64,000 nucleotides of DNA from Imbricaverruca yamaguchii (GCA_034440575.1 JAOTOL010001625.1:1292501-1356500), one strand, 5' to 3'. Counted from the stretch's first letter, positions 13,331 through 29,721 are shown. Translations and numbers: made by a program. The notes: generated by a model not told the origin, from the letters alone.

Positions 13331-15914
13331 GTTCCGGATCCCACGACCCTTGGTTTGAGCTGGGTTCCTACCTGCGCAGTATTGTGACTTGTGATCGGTC
13401 CTACAGCATGTACTGAAAACAAGACTGCATATCTCTAGAATAAACATGGACGTCCAGGTACGAAACTTTTCAGATTTAATAGAGAAAACTACAAATTAAA
13501 CTTAGTATGGAACCAAACCAGGGTGACTCTCCTTCCCCTGCCAACCGGAATCTCCAGCCATGCCTGAAGACGTGGAAAAAAATGCTGGGCTAAGTGGACC
13601 ACTTGAGGTTCGCTTTGCCCCAAACCACAACTTCGTGATTAGACGGATACTTCAGGCAATGTGGCAAATATTGCGGCTGTTAGTTCATGACACATTAATA
13701 GCCATTTAAATGCATGGCCTAAACACTTGTTGATATCTACATTAAGACATAGACACCCTAGGAATCTTCACATTCCCTCCAGACTAAAATTAGATTAAGG
13801 AGTCGAACAATACAATTGCTTATGCGGAGAGGAAACCATGACCTCAGTCTCAAAGCCATCGCCGGCGGAAATGCTTCACCATAATGCGTTATTATTGTGG
13901 ACAACCGCACATAGATGGCAGAACTTGCTTGATCAGGAGATTGGGAGATTCGCTTTGTCCCGTTGATCCGCTTTACGGAATAGGAGATTAAGGGTGGTCA
14001 AGGCGTAGGAGATTTAGGGGAACATAAATTAAATGCTTGTTGAATGCACGAATGTTTATTGCGCATCTGCTCCCACCATTGACCACAAATTCATCCTTTC
14101 TTCGTAAATATCTGTGTTATACCCAGACTGTACATAATAGCCGCTGCACGTGGAGGGCATGTATCGTGAAATATATAAATAAATAAATAAATATGCAAAG
14201 TTGTTAAAAGACTAGATCAGGACAATTTTAATGACGCTATTCAGTTTAGAGTATCACATAGGGTCATCATTCAGGTCATATAAATTGAGGTGTAGGGCGG
14301 CTAAGCGGCAACAGGTCTTCAGTGAGGTGTTGTTCATCGGCGAAATAGGCGTCCTGCTGATGTGGGGAGTTCCTCATTCAATTTATTTAAAAGTAGGGTG
14401 GACGCATTTTTTAGACAGGAAAATCTTGTTTTTGAGTTTTGACTTGGAGGGGGTGGAGGTGAGGTGGTGGAGGGGGTGAGATTTGCGCTAGGTAGATGTG
14501 CATGGCGCGGACCCCGTTAGGCGGGAGTGGACGCGGTTTGAAAGTTGTTGGTGGGGCATTCGAACCACGTGCGTTGAGAGGAATCACGGGAATATGGCTC
14601 GATAGCTAGGGTAAATAGGCATTGATAGGTGGGTGGGTGGGATGGTTTCTTTAGGATGTGGTGATGGTTCTGGCGGGTCCGTTTGCCGGGCTTATGGCAT
14701 CTTCCATTTACAGATGGGCCCTTGTGGCTCTTACTAAGTCTAAACACTTTGTGACTCTATGACCCCACCTTCCCCTACATGACGTTACAGGAGGCTAAAA
14801 AACTGCGATTAATTCGACCCCTCCACATGAAAATTCAGGTGGCACAAGTTATGATACCTAAAAAGTGACCAACTGTAAAAATGAGTCGTCTAAATCCAGT
14901 GACCTTCTTAAAGGGGATTCCCTTCAAAACCGCTTCCCACCGACGCCACTGACAGGAGGCTTCTTTGCTGTTGACGCAGGTCGCATGACAGGGTCTGAAT
15001 TTAGAGGGTGGTAAACGTTGACCTGTTTCAAACAGAATAGGGGTCATTTGTTTCCACACTTGGTCGATAAGCTACGACATAGCTGAAGCTAAATTATGGT
15101 TCATGTCAGCGTTACTATACTGCTGATTGATGAATCAAGCAGTCGCGCTATGCATGGTTATCGAGGTCACATGCATATCGCCACTATAGTTCATTTCAGA
15201 GAACCTGTGGTAAGTGATAGTACATACTGGGACATCATTGCGCTTCACTTTGTCTTCTTTCTGTGTGAGCCGGGCATCAGTGGGGCAGTCAGAATTTTCA
15301 TCAGGGCGGTGGAGCGACGAAAAAAAAAATGAATCAGACAGCTTTCGGCGGACGATACTCACGGAAATTTTAAGCTTTTGCATGATGAAAACTCAAAATG
15401 TACCCCTTTTCTGGTGTATTTTTGGTTGCTAATGGGGGGGGGGGGGGGGAGGTCGGCCTTGGCTGCGCCTCTGCTTAGCACCAACATGCGGACCACAACA
15501 TACGATTCGAAACCGCAGTCTGTGGATAATTGTTGACACTCTGACCGCGACGTTCGACAGACGGTGTACTGTCAACAATCATAATGACCTGACATTTCAC
15601 CGTTGCGCTTCCCAGAGCGACGTTCATTACCACAATGCAGCTGTGACTGGTGCACACGTGCTGCTGATCAGCCGCGGCTGCTGCTGGTGATCAGCCGCGA
15701 CTGCTGCTGTTGATCGGTCTCAGTTGCTGCTGCTGATCACCAGAAGCAGCAGTGTCGCATGTTAAACAAAATCGACCAAAAACTTTTTCGTCCCCGGACC
15801 GTTGGGGTCCGTTAGCTCGACCGCTGAGGCATTGACCCATTGATCCCAGCTCAAATCCGACCGGTAAACTCATAATTAATTAGTCATAAACTGAAAGGTC
15901 GCAGTCGCGCTCAC
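13331..15914. other. No gene recognised
   Basis: Unique sequence with short ORFs only. Contains aaataaataaataaat near 14176, a run of about 17 G at about 15434-15450, and a ctgctgctgatcagccgcg-type degenerate repeat at 15655-15740. Confidence 0.5.
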
Positions 15915-16071
15915 ACCCCCTTCGGAGGACGAACCGTACCATCCGGTGCCGACGGAGGACGAACCGTACCATCCGGCGCCGACGGAGGACGAACCGTACC
16001 ATCCGGTGCCGACGGAGGACGAACCGTACCATCCGGTGCCGACGGAGGACGAACCGTACCATCCGGTGCCG
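15915..16071. repeat. Minisatellite, 30-bp unit, about 5 copies
   Basis: Near-identical units with ggaggacgaaccgtaccatc. The unit is a multiple of three, which produces the ORFs on both strands. Confidence 0.95.
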
Positions 16072-16207
16072 ACGCTGCTAGTCGTGTCTGATCGATCGCA
16101 TTATGTGCTGGCCTCCGGGCGCCGACCAGATAACGAGTCCCCGGCACACTTTGATTCGCGCCAATCTCCATATTCATTGGCACGTCCTCGCCTAGCCGAG
16201 ACGACCA

Positions 16208-17456
16208 CCGGTGGCTGACGTGGCAGATCACCCGAGCTCTGGTGGTGGGCGTGGCAGATCACCCGACCGCTGGTGGCTGACGTGGCAGATCACCCGACCG
16301 CTGGTGGTAGCTGGTGTGGCAGATCACCCGACCGCTGGTGGCTGGTGTGGCAGATTACCCGACCGCTGGTGGCTGGTGTGGCAGATCACCCGACCGCTGG
16401 TGGTGGCTGGTGTGGCAGATTACCCGACCGCTGATGGTGGGTGTGGCAGATCACCCGACCGCTGGTGGCTGACGTGGCAGATCACCCGACCGCTGGTGGC
16501 TGACGTGGCAGATCACCCGACCGCTGGTGGCTGGTGTGGCAGATCACCCGACCGCTGGTGGTAGCTGGTGTGGCAGATCACCCGACCGCTGGTGGCTGGT
16601 GTGGCAGATCACCCGACCGCTGGTGGTAGCTGGTGTGGCAGATCACCCGACCGCTGGTGGTAGCTGGTGTGGCAGATCACCCGACCGCTGGTGGCTGGTG
16701 TGGCAGATCACCCGACCGCTGGTGGTAGCTGGTGTGGCAGATCACCCGACCGCTGGTGGCTGGTGTGGCAGATTACCCGACCACTGATGGTGGGTGTGGC
16801 AGATCACCCGACCGCTGGTGGCTGACGTGGCAGATCACCCTACCTCTGATGGTGGGTGTGACAGATCACCCGACCGCTGGTGGCTGGTGTGGCAGATCAC
16901 CCGACCGCTGGTGGTAGCTGGTGTGGCAGATCACCCGACCGCTGGTGGCTGGTGTGGCAGATCACCCGACCACTGATGGTGGGTGTGGCAGATCACCCGA
17001 CCGCTGGTGGTAGCTGGTGTGGCAGATCACCCGACCGCTGGTGGCTGGTGTGGCAGATCACCCGACCGCTGGTGGTGGCTGGTGTGGCAGATCACCCGAC
17101 CGCTGGTGGCTGGTGTGGCAGATTACCCGACCACTGATGGTGGGTGTGGCAGATCACCCGACCGCTGGTGGCTGGTGTGGCAGATCACCCGACCGCTGGT
17201 GGTAGCTGGTGTGGCAGATCACCCGACCGCTGGTGGCTGGTGTGGCAGATTACCCGACCACTGATGGTGGGTGTGGCAGATCACCCGACCGCTGGTGGCT
17301 GACGTGGCAGATCACCCTACCTCTGATGGTGGGTGTGACAGATCACCCGACCGCTGGTGGCTGGTGTGGCAGATCACCCGACCGCTGGTGGCTGACGTGG
17401 CAGATCACCCTACCTCTGATGGTGGGTGTGACAGATCACCCGACCGCTGGTGGTAC
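16208..17456. repeat. Minisatellite, 31-34-bp unit, about 38 copies
   Basis: Units contain gtggcagatcacccgaccgc followed by tggtggctg or tggtggtagctg. Blocks carrying the variants gattacccgaccactgatgg and accctacctctgatgg recur around 16770-16870 and 17240-17340, which suggests higher-order duplication. Confidence 0.95.
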
Positions 17457-17494
17457 ATTCGGAGCAATCGTCACTTCTGGACCGGTGCTTCCGC

Positions 17495-17965
17495 TAGCAA
17501 CATGCCATGCATGCATATCGGTGTCCAGCATGCACGTCCATCCGTGTCTAGCATGCATGCATGCTCTACATGCAGTCGAACATGCACACTCGAAGAGCCA
17601 GACATACATATACATCCCCGACAGGCCTGCACGCAGGACCACACATACAACATGCAAGTCCTATGTGCATGTGTGCATGTCCTATCCATACAGATTCCGA
17701 CATGCAAGTCCAATACGCATACATACAGAGACAGACATGCATGCCCTATATGCATGCATAGAGACCGACACGCATGCCCTACAGATCTACATAGTGACCG
17801 GCATGCATGCCCTACAGGTCCACACACAAAGCCAGACGTACATGCCCTACATATCTACAAACAGAGCTAGACATGCATGACCTTCGGGCTACACACAGAC
17901 ATGCATGCCCAAAGGCCAACATACATAGCAAGACATGCATGCCATATATCCATACATGAAGAGCT
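17495..17965. repeat. Degenerate minisatellite rich in atgcatgc, about 33-35-bp unit
   Basis: Diverged units share agacatgcatgccctac. Repeat identity is low, so this looks like an old array. Confidence 0.7.
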
Positions 17966-18289
17966 AGACAAGAATGTCAGACAGTTCCGTTGGAACTGGT
18001 GGCTTCTGAGTGCTACTAACCTGACAACGGCGTACACTGGCCAGTTAGATGCTTGGGTGAAATATATGAATAATTACAGAGCTGCGACAGTCACCTACAG
18101 AACCGCACCATCAAATCAATAACTCGTCCGACATAGGAACTACACCACCACCACCAATTACGTGCAATTTGCTGGTTCTTTTTAAATGAAATTTACGATT
18201 ACTTGTGTCATCGTTGGCTGGCATACCAGCCCGATCCATAATTTAATGCCATCTGAGATGCCCGTCGGATTCCAAGTCTCGTTAACATG
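17966..18289. other. No gene recognised
   Basis: Unique sequence with only a short incidental ORF. Confidence 0.5.
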
Positions 18290-18560
18290 TTATTTCATTC
18301 ACAAACACGAATCGTGTGCACATCGTTAGCAACGATACGGGAACCGAGTACCAGCTGCTAGCATGTGTATCGTTAGCAACGGCACCAGCTACCGGCGTGT
18401 GTGTATCGTTAGTAACGACGCAAGCTACAGGTGTGAGCACATCGTTAATAATGGCACCGGCGTGAACATATCGTTCATAATGGTACCGGTACCAAAACCA
18501 GCGTGAACATATCGTTAGTAACGGAGCCAGCCACCAGCGTCCACTAGTAACGATACCAGC
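18290..18560. repeat. Degenerate tandem repeat with catcgttagtaacg core
   Basis: About seven loosely conserved units of 30-45 bp carry atcgttagtaacg followed by caccagc. Confidence 0.65.
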
Positions 18561-18848
18561 AAGGGCACCAGCTTCGAGAAATTGCCTGGCCTGGTCAATA
18601 GTACAATTAGATGATGAGCTATCGATCTGTGAAATACCAAAATTAACAAGGCTGCAAAATTCAATTGCTTTCAAGCCGCCAATACATCAGCCGCTTTGGT
18701 ATTTACACATTCTGGCACACCGCATAGGTGGATATTCAGTACCTCATACATGAACTGTGACCCAACATCACACGATCGAACTGCAAGTACAACGCTGCCA
18801 CGTATGAAATCAACACGCACACTGGAGAAGGGGGAGGGGTAATCTGCC

Positions 18849-19040
18849 CACCCCTCCGATTTGGGACGAGTAGCCTAGGGGTAAGTTGCTCGTCTCACAA
18901 TCGAAAGGTTGCGAGTTCAAGTCTCGCTTGTCGCTACTCGTCGCCCGCGACCAATCGGCGTGAGAGGCTGGCAACGCTACAAGACTCAACGGCCGATGTG
19001 TTGTAAAACCAATAACAAACAACAAACACCCCTCCGATTT
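18849..19040 (+). mobile_element. tRNA-derived SINE with a perfect 14-bp target-site duplication
   Basis: The element spans about 18863-19026 (164 bp). Its head looks tRNA-like: an A-box region gtagcctaggggtaagttg, an anticodon-loop-like gtctcacaatc (closest by eye to tRNA-Val CAC), and a B-box-like gagttcaagtctc. The body contains aatcggcgtgagaggctggc and the tail is aaaaccaataacaaacaac. The 14-bp direct repeat cacccctccgattt at 18849-18862 and 19027-19040 is a textbook retroposition footprint, so this copy inserted fairly recently. Confidence 0.9.
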
Positions 19041-20690
19041 TTCACAAATAATTCCCGATTTTACCGGCCGATATGCTGAACTTTTAGCACCTGCTTAGTA
19101 GCCCGGTGCGTCGCTTAAAACAAAGATAACGAAAATCTGCGCCGAATTTTTTTTTCGAGTTAGAGGCCGTCAGTCAAAACACTTCGCAGCTCCAGACAAC
19201 AAAAATCGGCGCTGATGCGCTTCCCGTATATCCGCGAAAGGGAAGTGTTCATGGGAATACTGGCGACCTGCTTGGTGTATATATTGTTATGCGATATTGT
19301 TTCAAGATCATGTGAGGTCAGCGCGGTTAACTCCAGTGAAGTTCATGACAGGCGAATGGAACCAACTTGTTCAACTAGAAGGTTGTCATAAGCGAAAATG
19401 ACAGTCATGCGATTCATGCCATTTTGCATGCTACGTCCTACTGAAAACCTGTTTTTGTCATTGTGAACTTAAATGTTTCCATACATCATTCATGTACTTC
19501 AGCCATTTCTTCGTTAATCCGATTGCGCCGGGCCGCCGGCCGGCGGCCCGGATCCAGGAGCTGGAACCGGTTAGTGATCCGATAAAGCGCCGAAATATAG
19601 GTGACCTGGGGTCAATTGCCGAATCCATCATCTATATTGCATCATTAGTTAAGTGCACAACATTAATGATGCTCAGTTCGAAGCATTGAAGCACAATCGG
19701 AGCGATCCCTAACCATGCAAAACAAGGCCAATGTTTCGCACGTGACCTCCTTTGACCTTCAACGTATTGACATTGGTCATGAAATTTGCTTCAGTTGGAC
19801 ATTGGACATTGGTCATGAAATTTGTCCACAATAGAGTTCACTACAATACCCATCCACCCTGAAAACTTCGGTACACTAGCTATAATAGGAGCTTAGACCT
19901 TTGTGGGAGGGGGCGAAATTCGCTCTCCCTCTCCAGTGCGCCCGTTAAACCTCCAGGTTGGTTGGTTATTTGGGCTTAGGGGCGCATCGACTGCTTCCGT
20001 CATACAGCGCCCATGTTAAACCTCCAATGTCCAACTGCATGTCCAACACCATTTACCGCATGACGTCTAACTTGCGTGCAGCACGCCATCATGCCCGCCG
20101 CGACCGGCACCACCTGGAACACCGCACCACCGCCAGGCGGCCACGTTCATTGCTTTAGCCACACAACTCTCACCATAATGAAGTCTGCGGCATACTTAAG
20201 TACAGTCCTGACCTATGCAGATGCGCGCTGGCTTGACCGTTTATCTGTGCAGATTCACGGTCAAACCACCACCTCGCACAGCGTTAGCGAGCAAAGCTAC
20301 CTGGGCTGCCCAGACGAGGGGTCAAACGGTGGGCATAGTCTGCCAGTACAGACACACGCGGCTCCCAGTCGGACACCTCAGTCTCTCCGGAGCCGCCTCC
20401 CACTGAAGCTTCCCATTCGGCAGCGCCCCACACGCTGGTGCATTACCCTTGGTCAGTCATCGCTAGGGATCCTCCCCCGACATAATCTCCCCAGCTGGAG
20501 ATTCTTGATACCGACTATCTCACTGAAGGCTCTCTCCCGACACAGTGCGCCTGGCCGTGTCTCGCGCCCTGACGCCGTCTGCCAGTCGTCTCACACCGCA
20601 CGCACCACCTCCGGCAGACAGGCGCGAGCCGGCACAAGCCCACTGCAGCTCACCGCTGCGTCATCTCGAGCCGACCTCCGCAAAACGAGC
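19041..20690. other. No gene recognised
   Basis: Unique sequence between a SINE and the PKN 3' end. The 219-codon plus-strand ORF at 20076-20735 has no recognisable motif and overlaps the antisense of the PKN 3' UTR end. A GC palindrome gggccgccggccggcggccc lies near 19530. Confidence 0.5.
19964..20012 (+). repeat. Dispersed hairpin motif, copy 2
   Basis: ggttatttgggcttagg, then ggcgcatcgactgc and gtcatacagcgccc. The ends gggcgc and gcgccc pair, with an inner gac/gtc pair. This is the cleanest copy. Confidence 0.7.
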
Positions 20691-21230
20691 CGCTTTGTCG
20701 CAATTTTATTTTTACAAAATGAAGTCAACCCCTAGCCCGTGTCGCCCAAGCGCGCCAATACAAAAACAATGCGGATGGTAACGCACTCGTCCGCGGGCCA
20801 CGCTGGCGCCCCCCGGGGGCGAGGCGCCAGCGTCATTACAAAACAACGAGCGCGCCGGCCGCCGGCCGGCCGGCACAAGGCACATGGTTGTCTCTCTCTC
20901 TCTCTCTCACCGATCACACGGCGCGGACCGGCGACAGCGCGTCACACATCTGCTCACTAGGCTGCCTACTCGCGGCCGCGCGCCTTCCAGCGGCGGCCCA
21001 ACAAGGTCTGGGGGGGGGGGCGGTCACGGCCTGACGGGGCGTCAAACGGCGTCAGCGGCGGCGTCAGCGGCGGCGTCAGCGGCGGCGTCCGCAAGCGATA
21101 ACACGAGTTAATAGCAGTATTACACAACACAAAATAGACGCTCCACAGTAACAAGCAGCGGCCTGTGCGAGACGCGGCGGCGGCGCCAGGTGGGCGCGGT
21201 CGGCGCGCGCGGGCTCGCCGGCGGCGCACG
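20690..21230 (-). other. Pkn: PKN 3' untranslated region (predicted)
   Basis: The sequence follows the PKN stop codon on the minus strand down to the first good poly(A) signal. It includes a strong hairpin at 20800-20833 (11-bp stem, arm acgctggcgcc), a (ga)n run on the sense strand at 20888-20909, and four 12-bp units (ggcgtcagcggc) at 21048-21090. The extent is inferred from the signal only. No transcript evidence is available. Confidence 0.55.
20705..20710 (-). promoter_or_regulatory. Pkn: Candidate poly(A) signal AATAAA for PKN
   Basis: The minus strand reads gtaaaaataaaattgc, which contains AATAAA about 520 nt after the PKN stop codon. Confidence 0.5.
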
Positions 21231-22390
<1,160 letters not shown>

Positions 22391-22394
22391 CCGA

Positions 22395-22585
22395 CACACC
22401 TTTGGTTCGTGACTGAACGCCTTTGGTCCGTGACTAAATACTTTTGGTCCGTGACTAAACACATTTGGGCCGTGACTGAATACTTTTGGTCCGTGACTGA
22501 ACACCTTTGGTTCGTGACTAAACACATTTGGGCTGTGACTGAATAATTTTGGTCCGTGACTAAACACCTTTGGGCCGTGACATGA
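22395..22585. repeat. Minisatellite, 20-bp unit, about 9 copies
   Basis: Units alternate tttggtccgtgactaaacac and tttggtccgtgactgaatac. Confidence 0.9.
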
Positions 22586-22974
22586 CCTTTGTCTTTGCTT
22601 CGATATTTGCATGCTAGTTGAGCCGACGTAGGTAACCGGCTGATGGATTCTGAACACAATGGGGCTCAACGACCATTACGACAGCTATGGCGCACCAGCC
22701 TTTCTCTAATGCCGGTTGGCAGAAACACGATGTCCTTACAACGCCAATGAGCGCTGGGTAATGGTCTTACAATGTGTCACAACCGAAACATTTGGGCGCG
22801 GAAGAATATGCAACGGAAAATATATTGGTGCTTCAGTATAAATATGTTTCTTACTTACACCTTTCACATGGTTACTTAAAATTACAAATTACACAGCTTG
22901 ACCTTTTTGTTCGCATCTTTCGCAGCAAAACTGAAGCGTTTTATCTACAACTGATGCAGCATTATAAACAGATC
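22586..22974 (-). other. Pkn: PKN intron, unique sequence
   Basis: No feature is seen besides short ORFs. Confidence 0.5.
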
Positions 22975-24900
<1,926 letters not shown>

Positions 24901-24984
24901 TCACCACGGAGCACAAGCCACCACGTTAGGCTCTTTTGTTTTGTTTACTGGGTGGTTCACTAAGTACTTTATACACAATATTTG

Positions 24985-25165
24985 GTTCTTTTGCTTAGCA
25001 TTGGATTGCTATAGGTCATATACCGTCGCCAAGCTCTCACGCCGGTTTGGCGATAGTGGAATAGACAACACTGCCGTTTGTGGGATCACAACTCACGATC
25101 TTACGATCCAAAGTACAACGTCCCATCGACTTAGCTCCCGCGGTTCTTTAGACATCACGAGGGTG
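24985..25165 (-). mobile_element. Diverged tRNA-derived SINE (same family as the copies at 18863 and 39364)
   Basis: The minus strand contains gatcgtgagttgtgatcc (B-box-like) and the shared body accggcgtgagagcttggcg, matching the atcggcgtgagaggctggc body of the other copies. It lies in the PKN intron in the same orientation as the gene. The ends are not well defined. Confidence 0.6.
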
Positions 25166-25660
25166 TGCGGTTAACATACCGGGCATGTAAACAAATGACC
25201 TAGCTCGACTACGTGCGAATGTACTATTTTACGGCCCAACAGGGGTTATCTATCTTCTTCATTACAAATACCCGACTTGAAAGAGTCTACATAACTATAC
25301 TATTCTGAGCATCTACCAAACATTAGAACAGTGTTTCAGCCCACGAGATCACACGCCTAAAAAACCGATGTGACATCATACTTCAATGTGGTATATAAAA
25401 TGATCGGTAATTTATCGAGTACATTAATCACATGAACCTTCTATGCGTCGTGGGTAAAATTATTTTTCACAACCATACATGTGGTAAACGATAGGCATCT
25501 GCATTTTATGATTATACACAGGGCGAAATGCTAAACACACCTTCGTTGCAAAGTGGCAGTCCACATATCTATGCCCGAATCAAGTCACGAGGGTCAGAAA
25601 ATGACAACATGAGGAATGCGTGTGCCTTCAGTCCTTCGGCACCAACGCAGCGGCAACCAG
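25166..25660 (-). other. Pkn: PKN intron, unique AT-richer sequence
   Basis: No gene or repeat is recognised. Confidence 0.5.
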
Positions 25661-26350
25661 CATGGGACCTGCACGTGGTCAGGTGCAGCCAACACGGGAC
25701 CCGCACGTGGTCAGGTGCAGCCAACACAGGACCCGCACGTGGTCAGGTGTAGCCAACACAGGACCCGCACGTGGTCAGGTGTAGCCAACACAGGACCCGC
25801 ACGTGGTCAGGTGTAGCCAACACAGGACCCGCACGTGGTCAGGTGTAGCCAACACAGGACCCGCACGTGGTCAGGTGCAGCCAACACAGGACCCGCACGT
25901 GGTCAGGTGTAGCCAACACAGGACCCGCACGTGGTCAGGTGTAGCCAACACGGGACCCGCACGTGGTCAGGTGTAGCCAACACAGGACCCGCACGTGGTC
26001 AGGTGTAGCCAACACAGGACCCGCACGTGGTCAGGTGCAGCCAACACAGGACCCACGCGTGGTCAGGTGTAGCCAACACAGGACCCGCACGTGGTCAGGT
26101 GTAGCCAACACAGGACCCGCACGTGGTCAGGTGTAGCCAACACAGGACCCGCACGTGGTCAGGTGTAGCCAACACAGGACCCGCACGTGGTCAGGTGTAG
26201 CCAACACAGGACCCGCACGTGGTCAGGTGCAGCCAACACAGGACCCACGCGTGGTCAGGTGTAGCCAACACGGGACTCGCACGTTGTCAGGTGCAGCCAA
26301 CACGGGACCCGCACGTGGTCAGGTCCAGCCAACACGGGACTCGCACGGGC
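25661..26350. repeat. Minisatellite, 32-bp unit, about 21 copies
   Basis: The unit contains acccgcacgtggtcaggtgt followed by agccaacacagg. Very homogeneous. Confidence 0.95.
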
Positions 26351-26576
26351 CAGAGGCCCACAGTTACCGGGGCGGTAACGAGATTACGATGGCGTGCCAC
26401 ATACGCCGCCTGCCTCCGCGCTAATCCGCCATCAGCCATCGCCGCGACTTTTGTCGGCCCACCAAACGCAGCAGCTCGCCCAACACCGCTTAACTCCGGC
26501 CCCGGCACGCGTGCGTTGATCCGAGCCGCGCGACCGACGGATCAACGCACGTGGAGCACCTGCACACCGGCTCATC

Positions 26577-28745
26577 CGCAGCGCCCACCACCTCACCTGA
26601 ACCATCAGTAGCGCCCACCACCTCACCTGAACCATCGAGCCACCTCACCTGAACCATCAGTAGCGCCCACCACCTCACCTGAACCATCCATCAGCAGCGC
26701 CCACCACCTCACCTGAACCATCAGTAGCGCCCACCACCTCACCTGAACCATCAGTAGCGCCCACCACCTCACCTGAACCATCAGTAGCGCCCACCACCTC
26801 ACCTGAACCATCAGTAGCGCCCACCACCTCACCTGAACCATCAGTAGCGCCCACCACCTCACCTGAACCATCAGTAGCGCCCACCACCTCACCTGAACCA
26901 TCCGCAGCGCCCACCACCTCACCTGAACCATCAGTAGCGCCCACCACCTCACCTGAACCATCCGCAGCGCCCACCACCTCACCTGAACCATCAGTAGCGC
27001 CCACACCTACCTGAACATCCCCCTGAAAGCGCCCACTGCCTCACCTGAACCATCAGTAGCGCCCACCACCTCACCTGAACCATCAGTAGCGCCCACCACC
27101 TCACCCGACTCATCAACAGCGCCCACCACCTCACCTGAACCATCAGTAGCGCCCACCACCTCACCTGAACCATCAGTAGCGCCCACCACCTCACCTGAAC
27201 CATCAGTAGCGCCCACCACCTCACCTGAACCATCAGTAGCGCCCACCACCTCACCTGAACCATCAGTAGCGCCCACCACCTCACCTGAACCATCAGTAGC
27301 GCCCACCACCTCACCTGAACCATCAGTAGCGCCCACCACCTCACCTGAACCATCGCAGTAGCGCCCACCACCTCACCTGAACCATCAGTAGCGCCCACCA
27401 CCTCACCTGAACCATCAGTAGCGCCCACCACCTCACCTTGAACCATCAGTAGCGCCCACCACCTCACCTGAACCATCCGCAGCGCCCACCACCTCACCTG
27501 AACCATCAGTAGCGCCCACCACCTCACCTGAACCATCAGTAGCGCCCACCACCTCACCTGAACCATCAGTAGCGCCCACCACCTCACCTGAACCATCAGT
27601 AGCGCCCACCACCTCACCTGAACCATCAGTAGCGCCCACCACCTCACCTGAACCATCAGTAGCGCCCACCACCTCACCTGAACCATCAGTAGCGCCCACT
27701 GCCTCAGCCGACTCATCAACAGCGCCCACTACCTCACCTGAACCATCAGTAGCGCCCACTGCCTCACCTGAACCATCAGTAGCGCCCACCACCTCACCTG
27801 AACCATCAGTAGCGCCCACTGCCTCACCTGAACCATCAGTAGCGCCCACCACCTCACCTGAACCATCAGTAGCGCCCACCACCTCACCTGAACCATCAGT
27901 AGCGCCCACCACCTCACCTGAACCATCAGTAGCGCCGCCTCACCTCCATCAGAGCACGCCTCACCTGAACCATCAGTAGCGCCCACCACCTCACCTGAAC
28001 CATCAGTAGCGCCCACTGCTCACCTCACCTGAACCATCGCAGCGCCCACCACCTCACCTGAACCATCAGTAGCGCCCACTGCCTCACCTGAACCATCAGT
28101 AGCGCCCACCACTCACTCATCCGCAGCGCCCACCTACCTCACCTGAACCATCAGTAGCGCCCACCACCTCACCTGAACCATCAGTAGCGCCCACCACCTC
28201 ACCTGAACCATCAGTAGCGCCCACCACCTCACCTGAACCATCAGTAGCGCCCACTACCTCACCTGAACCATCAGTAGCGCCCACTGCCTCACCTGAACCA
28301 TCAGTAGCGCCCACCACCTCACCTGAACCATCCGCAGCGCCCACCACCTCACCTGAACCATCAGCAGCGCCCACCACCTCACCTGAACCATCCGCAGCGC
28401 CCACCACCTCACCTGAACCATCCGCAGCGCCCACCACCTCACCTGAACCATCCGCAGCGCCCACCACCTCACCTGAACCATCAGTAGCGCCCACTGCCTC
28501 AGCCGACTCATCAACAGCGCCCACTACCTCACCCGGCTCATCAACAACGCCCACTACCTCACCCGGCTCATCAACAACGCCCACTACATGACCCGGCTCA
28601 TCAGTATCGCCCACTACCTCAGTCGGCCCATCAGCAGCGCCCGCTACCCCAACCGTCCCACCATCAGCGCCCACAACCTCAGTCGGCCCATCAGCAGCGC
28701 CTGCTACCCCAACCGTCCCACCATCAGCGCCCACAACCTCAGCGG
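26577..28745. repeat. Minisatellite, 30-bp unit, about 64 copies plus related units, carrying splice-donor-like words
   Basis: The plus-strand unit is cacctcacctgaaccatcag followed by tagcgcccac. On the PKN-transcribed strand each unit reads ggttcag|gtgaggtgg, close to the 5' splice-site consensus. Beyond about 28500 a related 30-bp unit (ctacctcacccggctcatca) and then a third variant extend the array. Long minus-strand ORFs here are artefacts of a 30-bp (3n) stop-free unit. Confidence 0.95.
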
Positions 28746-28809
28746 CACGCCGGCTCTAAGCACATCCCTAGCACGCATCCTGCGAAAATGCGGCTTACAG
28801 CAGCCGGAC

Positions 28810-29165
28810 AGAACCTGTAACAGATCTCCACCTGATCCCCGGCCCCCCACACGGATCTCCGCCTGATCTCCGACCCCGGCACGGATCTTCACCTGATCTC
28901 CGGCCCCGGCACGGATCTTCACCTGATCTCCGGACCCCGGCACGAATCTCCACCTGATCTCCGGCCCCCGGCACGGACCTCCACCTGATCTCCGGCCCCC
29001 GCCACGGATCTCCACCTGATCTCCGGCCCCCGGCACGAATCTCCACCTGAACTCCGGCCCCGGCACGGATCTTCACCTGATCTCCGGCCCCCGGCACGGA
29101 TCTCCACCTGATCTCCGGCCCCCGGCACGGATCTCCACCTGATTCCCAGCCCCCGGCACGGATCC
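28810..29165. repeat. Minisatellite, about 31-bp unit, about 11 copies
   Basis: The unit contains ggatctccacctgatctccg followed by gcccccggcac. On the transcribed strand each unit contains atcag|gtggag, a weak donor-like word. Confidence 0.92.
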
Positions 29166-29713
<548 letters not shown>

Positions 29714-29721
29714 TCAGCATC

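Noticed and set aside
18863..18940. Functional tRNA-Val(CAC) gene
   Set aside because: The arms do not pair properly, and a SINE body, tail and target-site duplication follow, so it is a retroposed SINE.
20076..20735. 219-codon plus-strand ORF near the PKN 3' end
   Set aside because: It overlaps the predicted PKN 3' UTR in antisense and shows no domain.
26623..28734. Minus-strand ORFs encoding GATDGSGEVV or WWALLMVQVR repeats
   Set aside because: The 30-bp unit is 3n and stop-free, and the array lies in a PKN intron.
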